This document shows positions 7,947 through 13,683 of a stretch of DNA of 23,944 bases, in pieces. Location: the NCBI GenBank assembly GCA_964367945.1, contig CAYIZZ010000020.1, positions 1 to 23,944 on the forward strand, in the 5' to 3' direction. The notes under the pieces were generated by a model, which was not told the origin of the DNA, searched no databases, and worked only from the letters and a program-made list of their open reading frames with translations. A program made the translations under genes and the position numbers. The stretch comes from JAAYCI01 sp964367945. GTDB taxonomy: Bacteria > Bacillota > Clostridia > Oscillospirales > Ruminococcaceae. The first letter of the stretch is position 1. Each line of letters starts with the position of its first letter.

Positions 7947-8297
7947 ATGAGCTCATTAAAACATTGTCCATTTTGTGGTGGTATTGCACGTTTTTCTGTA
8001 ATTCCCGGGCACGGATACTCTATTTTATGTCACCAATGCGGTGCCTTAGCGGTGCTTTCCACCAGCACGCAGCAGCGAGTTCTTGCCGATGCTTGGAACC
8101 AAAGAGCGGTGCGTCATAATTTTTCAGTCAAAAGTTCAATCTCACCTTGTCCTTTTTGCGCCACTCGCATGGAGCTTGGCACTGTGGACGAAAAGAAAAG
8201 TATAATCCAATGTCACAGGTGTGGGATGATGATTTCTTTTGTTGGTAGCACAAGCTTTTCCCAGACAGCCTCTCGGTGGAACAAACGTTCTTCATAG
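7947..8297 (+). CDS. Tandem Lar-like zinc-ribbon protein
   Basis: This 116-aa protein is built of two similar halves. Each has a CPFC knuckle, a second CHxCG knuckle and a WN(Q/K)R end: CPFCGG...CHQCGA...AWNQRA (residues 7-54) and CPFCAT...CHRCGM...RWNKRS (68-115). This matches the restriction-alleviation protein Lar family (usually a single domain of about 60 aa, often phage-borne). Eight Cys could hold two zinc ions. AGGAAG lies 6 nt before the ATG. It heads a run of close plus-strand genes (40 nt to the HAD gene). The family's biochemical role here is unknown; the anti-restriction function of Lar in the Rac prophage should not be assumed. Confidence 0.8.
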   Translation: MSSLKHCPFCGGIARFSVIPGHGYSILCHQCGALAVLSTSTQQRVLADAWNQRAVRHNFSVKSSISPCPFCATRMELGTVDEKKSIIQCHRCGMMISFVGSTSFSQTASRWNKRSS

Positions 8298-8337
8298 TTT
8301 ATCACTACCAAGCATACTATTTAAAGGAAGTCTTATT

Positions 8338-8898
8338 ATGAATGTATACGATTTTGATGATACAATTTACGCCGGAGACAGCACCATGCACTTTTATCGG
8401 TTTTGTGCAAAGCATTATCCCAAGGTGTTGTTGGCTTTACCAAAGCAGATATTGGCGGTAATAGGCATGAAAGTGGGTATTTTGTCCAGAAACACCGCCA
8501 AAGAATTGGCTTTTTCTTACCTCAAGTGGGTGCCTGATATCTCCAGTGCACTATCTTTATTTTGGAACGAGCATCGCAAAAACCTAAAAAGTTGGTATCT
8601 TACTCAAAAGAAATCCGACGACGTTATTATCTCAGCCTCGCCTGAATTTGTCCTAAAGCCTATTTGCGACGAGCTTGATGTGCGCCTTATTGGTACTTGT
8701 GTGGACCCACGCACCGGAAAATTCCAAGGGCCAAACTGTCGCAACAAAGAAAAAGTTGTTCGGTTTTATGCCGAATATCCCGGCGCCGTTATTGATGATT
8801 TTTATTCAGACAGCGCTGTTGACACCCCTTTGGCCGAGCTTGCAAAAAACGCTTTTCTTGTGAAAGATGACAGTATTTCCAAATGGACTTTTAGCTAA
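8338..8898 (+). CDS. HAD superfamily subfamily IB phosphatase
   Basis: All four HAD motifs are visible in 186 aa: motif I YDFDDTIYAGDST (nucleophile Asp5, Asp7), motif II ISASPEF (Ser99/Ser101), motif III Lys in NKEK (about 137-139), and motif IV VIDDFYSDS (Asp154, Asp158). The order and helical cap between motifs I and II fit the SerB-like IB group, which hydrolyses small phosphate esters; the substrate cannot be told. The start is the ATG at 8338, where AAAGGAAG lies 7 nt upstream and the motif-I strand begins immediately. A longer open frame upstream overlaps the previous gene and is rejected. It sits between the zinc-ribbon and cytidine deaminase genes. Confidence 0.88.
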   Translation: MNVYDFDDTIYAGDSTMHFYRFCAKHYPKVLLALPKQILAVIGMKVGILSRNTAKELAFSYLKWVPDISSALSLFWNEHRKNLKSWYLTQKKSDDVIISASPEFVLKPICDELDVRLIGTCVDPRTGKFQGPNCRNKEKVVRFYAEYPGAVIDDFYSDSAVDTPLAELAKNAFLVKDDSISKWTFS

Positions 8899-8947
8899 AT
8901 ATAAGTATGTCTTTAAATTATATTATTACATATTAAAGGAGATTTTT

Positions 8948-9376
8948 ATGAAAAACTACGATTCTGCTATGCTTGCGAAATCAGCACTCGAGGCCCGAAA
9001 TCTTGCCTACATACCGTATTCAAACTTTGCGGTAGGTGCAGCATTACTTGCCGAAAGCGGTAAAGTTTATCTTGGTGGCAACATTGAAAATTCCGCATAC
9101 AGTGTTTGCAACTGCGCCGAGCGCACAGCACTGTTCAAAGCTATCAGTGAAGGCGAGCGCAATTTTGTCGCCATTGCGGTATGTGGCGCCCCAAAAGACC
9201 ACGATGTCACCACTCCGTTGCCATTTTGCAGTCCTTGTGGTGTGTGTCGCCAGGCCCTCAGCGAGTTTGTTTCGTCCGATTTCCCTGTACTGCTGGTGTA
9301 TTCCGAGGACAAATATGATACATTCACATTGGGTGAGCTATTGTCTCATAGTTTTGGTCCTGATAACTTGAAATAA
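8948..9376 (+). CDS. cdd: Cytidine deaminase
   Basis: This 142-aa protein has the length of the homotetrameric enzyme that converts cytidine and deoxycytidine to uridine and deoxyuridine in pyrimidine salvage. Visible are the substrate loop YIPYSNFAVGAAL, the strand GGNIENSAYS, the zinc and proton-shuttle motif CAERTA (Cys56, Glu58) and the second zinc motif PCGVCRQ (Cys97, Cys100). The ATG at 8948 has AAAGGAG 6 nt upstream. It follows the HAD gene by 49 nt and precedes a BMP-like lipoprotein gene, a pairing that suggests nucleoside uptake and salvage. Confidence 0.95.
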   Translation: MKNYDSAMLAKSALEARNLAYIPYSNFAVGAALLAESGKVYLGGNIENSAYSVCNCAERTALFKAISEGERNFVAIAVCGAPKDHDVTTPLPFCSPCGVCRQALSEFVSSDFPVLLVYSEDKYDTFTLGELLSHSFGPDNLK

Positions 9377-9421
9377 TTTTTTGCTATTATTTGCCATATT
9401 ATATAATCCACAGGCTAAAAA

Positions 9422-9458
9422 TTTGTAACTATTTGTAATGGCATTGTAATGTGTACAC
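9422..9458 (+). promoter_or_regulatory. Three helically phased TTGTAA repeats upstream of a promoter
   Basis: TTTGTAA occurs at 9422-9428 and 9432-9438, and ATTGTAA at 9443-9449, so the repeats are 10 and 11 bp apart, about one helix turn each. The palindrome GTGTACAC follows at 9451-9458. They end about 20 bp before the -35 element, where an activator would bind. Confidence 0.4.
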
Positions 9459-9468
9459 AATTGATATT

Positions 9469-9499
9469 TTGACGTGAATGCGCTAATATGAAGTATAAT
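9469..9499 (+). promoter_or_regulatory. Promoter of the BMP-like lipoprotein gene
   Basis: TTGACG (9469-9474) and a perfect -10 TATAAT (9494-9499) are 19 bp apart. The -10 lies inside the left arm of the inverted repeat 9486-9532. Confidence 0.55.
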
Positions 9500-9532
9500 A
9501 GTACGTTTTATTTATTCTATCATACTTCATAT
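9486..9532. repeat. 16-bp-arm inverted repeat overlapping the -10 and leader of the lipoprotein gene
   Basis: The arms 9486-9501 (ATATGAAGTATAATAG) and 9517-9532 (CTATCATACTTCATAT) are complementary at 15 of 16 positions around a 15-base centre. The left arm contains the -10 box and the right arm touches the AAAGGAG ribosome binding site. Because transcription should start inside it, a DNA operator is more likely than an RNA hairpin. Confidence 0.65.
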
Positions 9533-9547
9533 GAAAGGAGCGTTTTT

Positions 9548-10699
9548 ATGGCAAAGCGGATACGTGTTTTGGTTGCAATTTTGCTTTTGTTTGTTTTATC
9601 ATCATGTTCTGTTTTGTCCCAGCAATCGCTCCCTGTACCTTTAGAAACAAGCTCTGAGGCCGGAGTAGAAAGCCAAAAACCCGGTGCAGAAATTGCTCTC
9701 ATTACCACTGACCAGCGCTTGTCTTCAACAACCGGCCAAAACATTTGGAACACATTGTCTCGCTTTTCGGGCGAAATCGGATCTTCCGCTGTTTTCTACA
9801 CTGCTGAAAGCGATAACGAAGACGGCATCACCTCTACCCTTGAATTAGCCGTGAAAAGTGGCGCCCAGCTTATCATCACCATGGACGGTATTGTGACAAA
9901 AAGCATCTCGTTAATGAGTGGCAGATATCCTAATGTGAATTTTATTTTTTTAGATTCATCATGTGATATTACTTTGACAGAAAACACTGCCCTTGTCACT
10001 TTTTCGCCTGAGGAAGCCGGATGGCTGAATGGATATGCAGACGGCTCAAATACTAAAAACACTTATGCTTACATCTCTGCCGACAATGATTTTTCACAAA
10101 GTTTATCCCTCGGTTATGCCCTGGGTCTTGATATGGCTATTCACTCATCCCTTTATCCAGATGTAGATTACCAGACCCTACTTGATCAGCCGTCACTTCT
10201 TAATGTTTTGTATGGGCTGACTTTTTCAGAAATTGATGATATATCTTCACACAGTATATCTGAGGCTTTTTCAGCCATCCAAGACGGTGTCGATTCCATG
10301 TTTGTCGCCTTGCCCTTCACTTCAGATTTCAGTATGCTTGAAAACACTGTGCTTTCCGGTATCGAGATCACCTCTTTGCCTCAATACGATGTAGTAGCAA
10401 ACGTGATGTTTGACCCAAGGCGTATTTTGGAGGATGTTTTGCTTTTATGGCACAACCAACGTTTCCCATCTACGGAAACCTTCATCGGTACTATTGCAGA
10501 CGGTGACTTGACCATTGATGTATCTGACATGCCGGATTTTTCAAGTGAGCTATTAAATATTTACGAAGAGAAAGCTGTAAGATCAACAATCAACACCCTG
10601 CTTTTACCAAACGAATATGATATGCTCCCTTTGCTTGAAGAGCTTCCTTTACGGCATATCGCATATGTGAACGCTTCCGCAGATATCGCCACCCAATAA
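9548..10699 (+). CDS. BMP-family-like substrate-binding lipoprotein
   Basis: The start is the ATG at 9548, 7 nt after AAAGGAG; a longer frame runs through the inverted repeat and is unlikely. The 383-aa product begins with a lipoprotein signal (AKRIRVLVAILLLFVLSSC, lipobox LSSC, Cys20), so it is anchored outside the membrane. The body resembles basic membrane protein / Med-TmpC binding proteins: the first strand IALITTD, the repeated two-lobe strands ..LIITMDG.. and ..FIFLDSS.., and FSPEEAGWLNGYA, matching the family's pattern of a Phe followed later by a Gly-rich turn. That family mostly binds nucleosides for ABC import. Overall similarity is weak, and no permease or ATPase gene lies beside it. 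The neighbouring cytidine deaminase supports a nucleoside ligand. Confidence 0.65.
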   Translation: MAKRIRVLVAILLLFVLSSCSVLSQQSLPVPLETSSEAGVESQKPGAEIALITTDQRLSSTTGQNIWNTLSRFSGEIGSSAVFYTAESDNEDGITSTLELAVKSGAQLIITMDGIVTKSISLMSGRYPNVNFIFLDSSCDITLTENTALVTFSPEEAGWLNGYADGSNTKNTYAYISADNDFSQSLSLGYALGLDMAIHSSLYPDVDYQTLLDQPSLLNVLYGLTFSEIDDISSHSISEAFSAIQDGVDSMFVALPFTSDFSMLENTVLSGIEITSLPQYDVVANVMFDPRRILEDVLLLWHNQRFPSTETFIGTIADGDLTIDVSDMPDFSSELLNIYEEKAVRSTINTLLLPNEYDMLPLLEELPLRHIAYVNASADIATQ

Positions 10700-10711
10700 T
10701 CATTATCTTTG

Positions 10712-10744
10712 CCGCTATTGCACATTTGTGTGATAGCGGTTTTT
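10712..10744 (+). terminator. Intrinsic terminator after the lipoprotein gene
   Basis: CCGCTAT pairs with ATAGCGG and the inner CACA with TGTG around loop TTTG (10712-10739). A T-run follows. Confidence 0.85.
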
Positions 10745-10806
10745 CTGTTTCTTTTTATTCTTTTTCTTGTAATGACTATTTTTCGAGGATTTACGACTAT
10801 TACACT

Positions 10807-10834
10807 TTGATAGAATTGTTTACCTACCTATTTT
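10807..10834 (+). promoter_or_regulatory. Candidate promoter of the small coiled-coil gene
   Basis: TTGATA (10807-10812) and TATTTT (10829-10834) are 16 bp apart, about 55 bp upstream of the next start codon. Confidence 0.4.
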
Positions 10835-10889
10835 ATCTTGTTTTACTTGTTTCAATACGGCAAATAAAACTTAAAAGGAGTGTTACAGC

Positions 10890-11144
10890 ATGGAAAATAA
10901 AGAAAAAACCACCAATACTGCTTCATCATCGAATGAAACTATTTCTACTGATGATTCAACCTCAAAAAGCGCTACTGTGTCATATACACGCAAAAAAACC
11001 GAAGAGTTGCTATCTGATGTGGGTGCAAAAATAGCTGATGCCGAAGAAATTGCCAAAGAAATTATAAAACTGGAAGAAAAACAAAAGGACGACCTCATTA
11101 AAGCGCAAGAAGAGGTAGCCCATATATATGAAATCTTAGAATGA
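10890..11144 (+). CDS. Small charged coiled-coil protein, function unknown
   Basis: This 84-aa protein has a Ser/Thr/Asn-rich, probably disordered first third, followed by one long amphipathic helix (about residues 35-84) with a heptad-like pattern of Leu, Ile, Val and Ala among Lys and Glu. There is no signal peptide or Cys. AAAAGGAG lies 9 nt before the ATG and a terminator follows, so it is probably a real single-gene unit. It is the only ordinary gene here that ends in TGA. I recognise no family. Confidence 0.65.
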   Translation: MENKEKTTNTASSSNETISTDDSTSKSATVSYTRKKTEELLSDVGAKIADAEEIAKEIIKLEEKQKDDLIKAQEEVAHIYEILE

Positions 11145-11184
11145 ATTTAAATCTATATTTAAAATCAAGCCAAAACAATATAAT

Positions 11185-11232
11185 AAGGCAATACAACCTC
11201 TGTTTACTTAAAACTGAGTATATTGCCTTTTT
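11185..11232. terminator. Bidirectional terminator between convergent genes
   Basis: AAGGCAATA (11185-11193) pairs with TATTGCCTT (11221-11229), and the inner bases CTC.GTTT and AAAC.GAG extend the stem with one mismatch. T-runs lie on the correct side for the plus strand and A-rich sequence for the minus strand. Confidence 0.75.
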
Positions 11233-11239
11233 AAAATGC

Positions 11240-11830
11240 TTATTTAATGTTATTTTCCTGTTTTTCGTCTTTTTTGCTTTCAGCTTCTTTCAGCTCTTGC
11301 AGATGTTTTTGACACTCTTCCAGCTCAGGATGATATTTTTCTGCCGGATATACGAACTTGTTTACCAGCCACGCCACAACAATCCCAAGCACAGTATATG
11401 CAAACCGAAGCCCTGAATAGACAATCGCCTCTTGTAGCGACATTGCCGGTGCAAAAGCTAAAATAATAAATATTGCACAGCACAACAGCACCGAGCCGGG
11501 CCTGTTTATTTTATTGCAAACAATGATGATTACAATAATAAAAAACGGCATTAGTAACAGCTTGAGAAGTAAATACCACTGTGGAAAAATCGAATAAAGC
11601 GTAAGCACTATCGCACCTGCGAAAAAGCTTATGGTGGTGGCAATTATCCTGTTTATACCCATTTGCATTGTGTCGTGTGAAGTTGGCATCATGCAAATCA
11701 CAGTCGCTATACAACTGTGTACACCCAGCTCTATATCTCCGGGAGTGTAAGCATCAACAAGTAAGCATAAAAATACTGCCAATGCTGTTTTTAGCATACG
11801 TGCGCCGATATGAATAGTTCCTAACTGCAC
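11240..11830 (-). CDS. Aromatic acid exporter family (FUSC-like, DUF939) membrane protein
   Basis: This 196-aa protein is mostly hydrophobic with about five to six membrane segments (residues roughly 8-28, 36-55, 60-80, 86-106, 113-132, 137-160) and a charged, helical C-terminal tail rich in Glu and Lys. The opening GARMLKTALAVFLCLLVD and the internal GINRIIATTISFFAGAIV match the ArAE_1 / YgaE-type half-size members of the fusaric-acid-resistance superfamily, proposed exporters of aromatic acids. The longer relatives carry an extra cytoplasmic domain that is absent here. Start: GTG at 11830, 6 nt after AGAGGTGAT, an excellent match to the 16S tail. It stands alone; substrate unknown. Confidence 0.8.
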   Translation of the reverse strand: MQLGTIHIGARMLKTALAVFLCLLVDAYTPGDIELGVHSCIATVICMMPTSHDTMQMGINRIIATTISFFAGAIVLTLYSIFPQWYLLLKLLLMPFFIIVIIIVCNKINRPGSVLLCCAIFIILAFAPAMSLQEAIVYSGLRFAYTVLGIVVAWLVNKFVYPAEKYHPELEECQKHLQELKEAESKKDEKQENNIK

Positions 11831-11859
11831 CTAAAATCACCTCTTTGGGTCGTTGTATC

Positions 11860-11875
11860 TTCATAAACCTATGAA
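11860..11875. promoter_or_regulatory. Palindrome upstream of the exporter gene
   Basis: TTCATA, four bases, then TATGAA: a perfect inverted repeat about 30 bp upstream of the GTG start of the exporter gene. An operator is possible. Confidence 0.35.
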
Positions 11876-11975
11876 TCCCAATACATCATACAACTATTCC
11901 ACGCCTACACCCTTAAAGTATCAATAAGTACCGCTTGTTTTATACCCCTTTAGTACAATCCTCGCCTACAAAATG

Positions 11976-11998
11976 AAAAACACAGGCAAACACCTGTG
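11976..11998 (-). terminator. Minus-strand intrinsic terminator
   Basis: On the minus strand CACAGG, loop TGTTTG, CCTGTG is followed by TTTTTC. It lies downstream of the structured RNA region in that direction. Confidence 0.65.
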
Positions 11999-12006
11999 CA
12001 TCACTT

Positions 12007-12034
12007 AAAAAAACAGACCCACCTTGCCGTCTGT
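12007..12034 (-). terminator. Minus-strand hairpin with seven-T tail at the edge of the structured RNA
   Basis: On the minus strand ACAGAC (12034-12029), a 10-base loop and GTCTGT (12018-12013) precede TTTTTTT (T-run at 12013-12007). If the RNA is minus-strand, this would be its 3' end. Confidence 0.5.
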
Positions 12035-12152
12035 GACCAAGTTATAACCCACTCAACAAGAAGTAGGGTGGTGCCCTGCTACAAGGTTCACGCTCCCTTC
12101 ATCCGGTAAACCGGGAGGTCTGCCATCCGCTTGCGGACACGGGCTCCTTTTA
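12013..12152 (+). ncRNA. Structured non-coding RNA candidate (6S-RNA-like; strand uncertain)
   Basis: This 396-bp gene-free stretch (11831-12226) is GC-richer than nearby spacers and full of pairings. Plus strand: GCC-GUCUGU (12026-12034) with GCGGAC...GGC (12133-12144), GACC (12035-12038) with GGUC (12117-12120), AGGG/CCCU hairpin near 12064-12077, and CCGG-UAAA-CCGG (12103-12114). After the closing helix comes an unpaired AAGUUAUAACCCAC, which recalls the 5' side of the 6S RNA central bubble; this resemblance is from memory. Two G-U pairs in the closing helix become C-A mismatches on the other strand, favouring plus. Against that, the minus strand has a promoter and T-tailed terminators at the edges (see those entries). 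No coding frame with a ribosome binding site is present. Confidence 0.45.
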
Positions 12153-12179
12153 TATAACCAGTAGGATAAATATAGTCAC
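12151..12179 (-). promoter_or_regulatory. Minus-strand promoter-like sequence at the edge of the structured RNA
   Basis: GTGACT (12179-12174), a 17-bp spacer and TATATA (12156-12151). Transcription would start near 12144, exactly at the first base of the closing helix. Confidence 0.45.
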
Positions 12180-12191
12180 ATCAAATCGAAC

Positions 12192-12234
12192 AAGGCAGGA
12201 TAAAAAAGCAATAATGATGCCCGCCTTTATTTTG
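12192..12234. terminator. Inverted repeat overlapping the DUF1292 stop codon
   Basis: AAGGCAGG (12192-12199) and CCCGCCTT (12220-12227) form an 8-bp stem with one imperfect pair and a 20-base A-rich centre. TTTATTTT follows on the plus strand; on the minus strand the imperfect pair is a G-U wobble. It could end the RNA (plus) or the DUF1292 transcript (minus). Confidence 0.4.
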
Positions 12235-12568
12235 TTAGCTCGTCCATATCAATATCATATACTTCTTTCAGACGTTTTAAAAACATCTGGCCGGATTTAT
12301 GAAGTTCTTCTTCGTCTTCTACAATATCTACATATTCTTCGTTGTTTTCGTCATATCCAACACGCATTATCAGCATTTCAGCGTCCTGCTCAAGACGTGT
12401 TTGAGGATCTTCGTCCCATGCTACCACGGCAAGATAGCGCTGATCATCCATATCAGCCGCATCCAACACCTCAAAAGTATGCTCGTGGCCATCTTCGTCT
12501 TCCAGCGTCAGCAAATCCGGTTCATATTCTTCTTCTAAACCGACATTATCTTTGGTAATATCGCTCAT
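12227..12568 (-). CDS. DUF1292 (YrzB/UPF0473-like) protein
   Basis: This 113-aa acidic cytosolic protein carries the DUF1292 pattern: LLTLEDEDGHEHTFEVLDA, then YLAVVAWDE and MLIMRVGYDENNEEYVDIVEDEEEL with a helical end. The family is widespread in Firmicutes and its function is unknown. The second ATG (12568) is chosen because GAGGAG lies 6 nt before it, while the first ATG (12574) directly touches that site. It has a good promoter and is divergent from the cyclophilin gene. Confidence 0.88.
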   Translation of the reverse strand: MSDITKDNVGLEEEYEPDLLTLEDEDGHEHTFEVLDAADMDDQRYLAVVAWDEDPQTRLEQDAEMLIMRVGYDENNEEYVDIVEDEEELHKSGQMFLKRLKEVYDIDMDELTK

Positions 12569-12616
12569 GGCCATCTCCTCTGGGACACATTATTTTTGTG
12601 TCTTTCTTATATATTA

Positions 12617-12645
12617 ATGATACTAAAACTTTCCCCTTGCGTCAA
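12617..12645 (-). promoter_or_regulatory. Promoter of the DUF1292 gene
   Basis: On the minus strand TTGACG (12645-12640), a 17-bp spacer and TATCAT (12622-12617) lie about 50 bp before the start codon. Confidence 0.65.
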
Positions 12646-12697
12646 GTCACATTCTTATTTTCTATTTATGTTTTTCTTTTCCGCGCAGGCATAAATA

Positions 12698-12706
12698 TGG
12701 TATAAT
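12698..12706 (+). promoter_or_regulatory. Extended -10 promoter of the cyclophilin gene
   Basis: TGGTATAAT combines the TGn extension with a perfect -10 box, 36 bp upstream of the ATG. No clear -35 is seen, which is common for extended -10 promoters. Confidence 0.6.
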
Positions 12707-12741
12707 TAATGTATAAATCATGAAAAATAAAAGGGGATGAC

Positions 12742-13629
12742 ATGCTCTTGCGGAAAATTGCCGCCATTATGTTATTATTATCTATATGCCTGCTTTGCGC
12801 ATGCCAGGGCAGCGCCGCTTCCAGCGACGTGGTCACTGTAGGTGGTAGCACCAAACGTGATACCATTCAAAGTGAAAGTGTGCAGTTTTCACCGCCGGGT
12901 GACGATGAAGTATATGCTACCATCACCACAAACCACGGCGATATCCGTGTGATACTATATCCGCAGTATGCTCCGCTTGCTGTTGAAAACTTCTGCACTT
13001 TAGCCACTCTCGGCTTTTACGATGACACTGTTTTTCATCGTATCATAGAAGATTTCATCATCCAAGCCGGAGATGCCACCGGTAGTGGGCTTCAAGGTTC
13101 CACCATTTGGGGTACACCTTTTGCAACCGAAAGCACAGATCTGCTTCGCCACTATTCCGGCGCTTTATGTGTAGCTGCTGTAGACGGAGAAGAACTTGCA
13201 GGTACATCGCAGTTTTACATAGTGGCAACACCACAAAATGTTTTAGACGAGACCGCTTTGCAAACAATGCAAACTGCCGGCTGGTCGCAAGAAGTGATAG
13301 ACACCTATGCCCAAGCAGGCGGTGCGCCATATCTTGATCACACTGATACTGTATTCGGCCAAGTAATCGCCGGCATGGATGTAGTTGACGCTATTTGCAG
13401 TGTATCTGTAGACGAAAATAGTTATCGGCCAAAAAATGATATCATCATTGAAAGCATCACCATTGAAAACTACCCAACACAGGGTATGCTCAGCCCACCG
13501 TCTGAGCGTGAGCCTTTGGACATTCCCGAGCCTGCTACCGCTTCACTTCCTGCTGTGGCTGTGCCGTCTTCTGAGGCCACTTCATCTTCTAGCTCTACAT
13601 CCACACCACCTTCATCTTCCATGCCCTAG
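12742..13629 (+). CDS. Cyclophilin-type peptidyl-prolyl isomerase lipoprotein
   Basis: The 295-aa product starts with a lipoprotein signal (lipobox LCAC, Cys21) and so acts on the outer face of the membrane, where such enzymes help exported proteins fold. The cyclophilin domain covers about residues 57-245: YATITTNHGDIRVILYP, APLAVENF, the active-site FHRII (Arg100), FIIQAGD (Gln108), GTSQFYI (Gln157, Phe158) and DTVFGQVIAGMDVVDAI. The insert between GTSQFYI and the VFGQV strand is longer than in minimal bacterial cyclophilins. The last 45 residues are a Pro/Ser/Thr-rich tail, probably unstructured in the wall. AAAAGGGG precedes the ATG. Cardiolipin synthase follows after 54 nt with no terminator, so co-transcription is likely. 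Confidence 0.93.
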   Translation: MLLRKIAAIMLLLSICLLCACQGSAASSDVVTVGGSTKRDTIQSESVQFSPPGDDEVYATITTNHGDIRVILYPQYAPLAVENFCTLATLGFYDDTVFHRIIEDFIIQAGDATGSGLQGSTIWGTPFATESTDLLRHYSGALCVAAVDGEELAGTSQFYIVATPQNVLDETALQTMQTAGWSQEVIDTYAQAGGAPYLDHTDTVFGQVIAGMDVVDAICSVSVDENSYRPKNDIIIESITIENYPTQGMLSPPSEREPLDIPEPATASLPAVAVPSSEATSSSSSTSTPPSSSMP

Positions 13630-13683
13630 CTTGGTTTATTTCACCACTTTCATGCACCAAACTCTGTAAAGGAAGGACTAACT

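Noticed and set aside
8239..8337. Longer N-terminus for the HAD phosphatase
   Set aside because: It overlaps the zinc-ribbon gene; the ATG at 8338 has a good ribosome binding site and begins the motif-I strand.
9488..9547. Longer N-terminus for the BMP-like lipoprotein
   Set aside because: It would translate the inverted repeat and place 20 residues before a normal lipoprotein signal; the ATG at 9548 has AAAGGAG.
11981..11998. c-di-GMP riboswitch start (CACAGGCAAAC resembles the GEMM motif)
   Set aside because: The sequence is simply a terminator hairpin; the remaining GEMM core is absent.
12061..12100. T-box antiterminator on the plus strand (GGGTGGTGCC resembles the T-box core)
   Set aside because: No plus-strand gene lies downstream (the DUF1292 gene is on the opposite strand) and no specifier stem or following terminator of the right form is seen.
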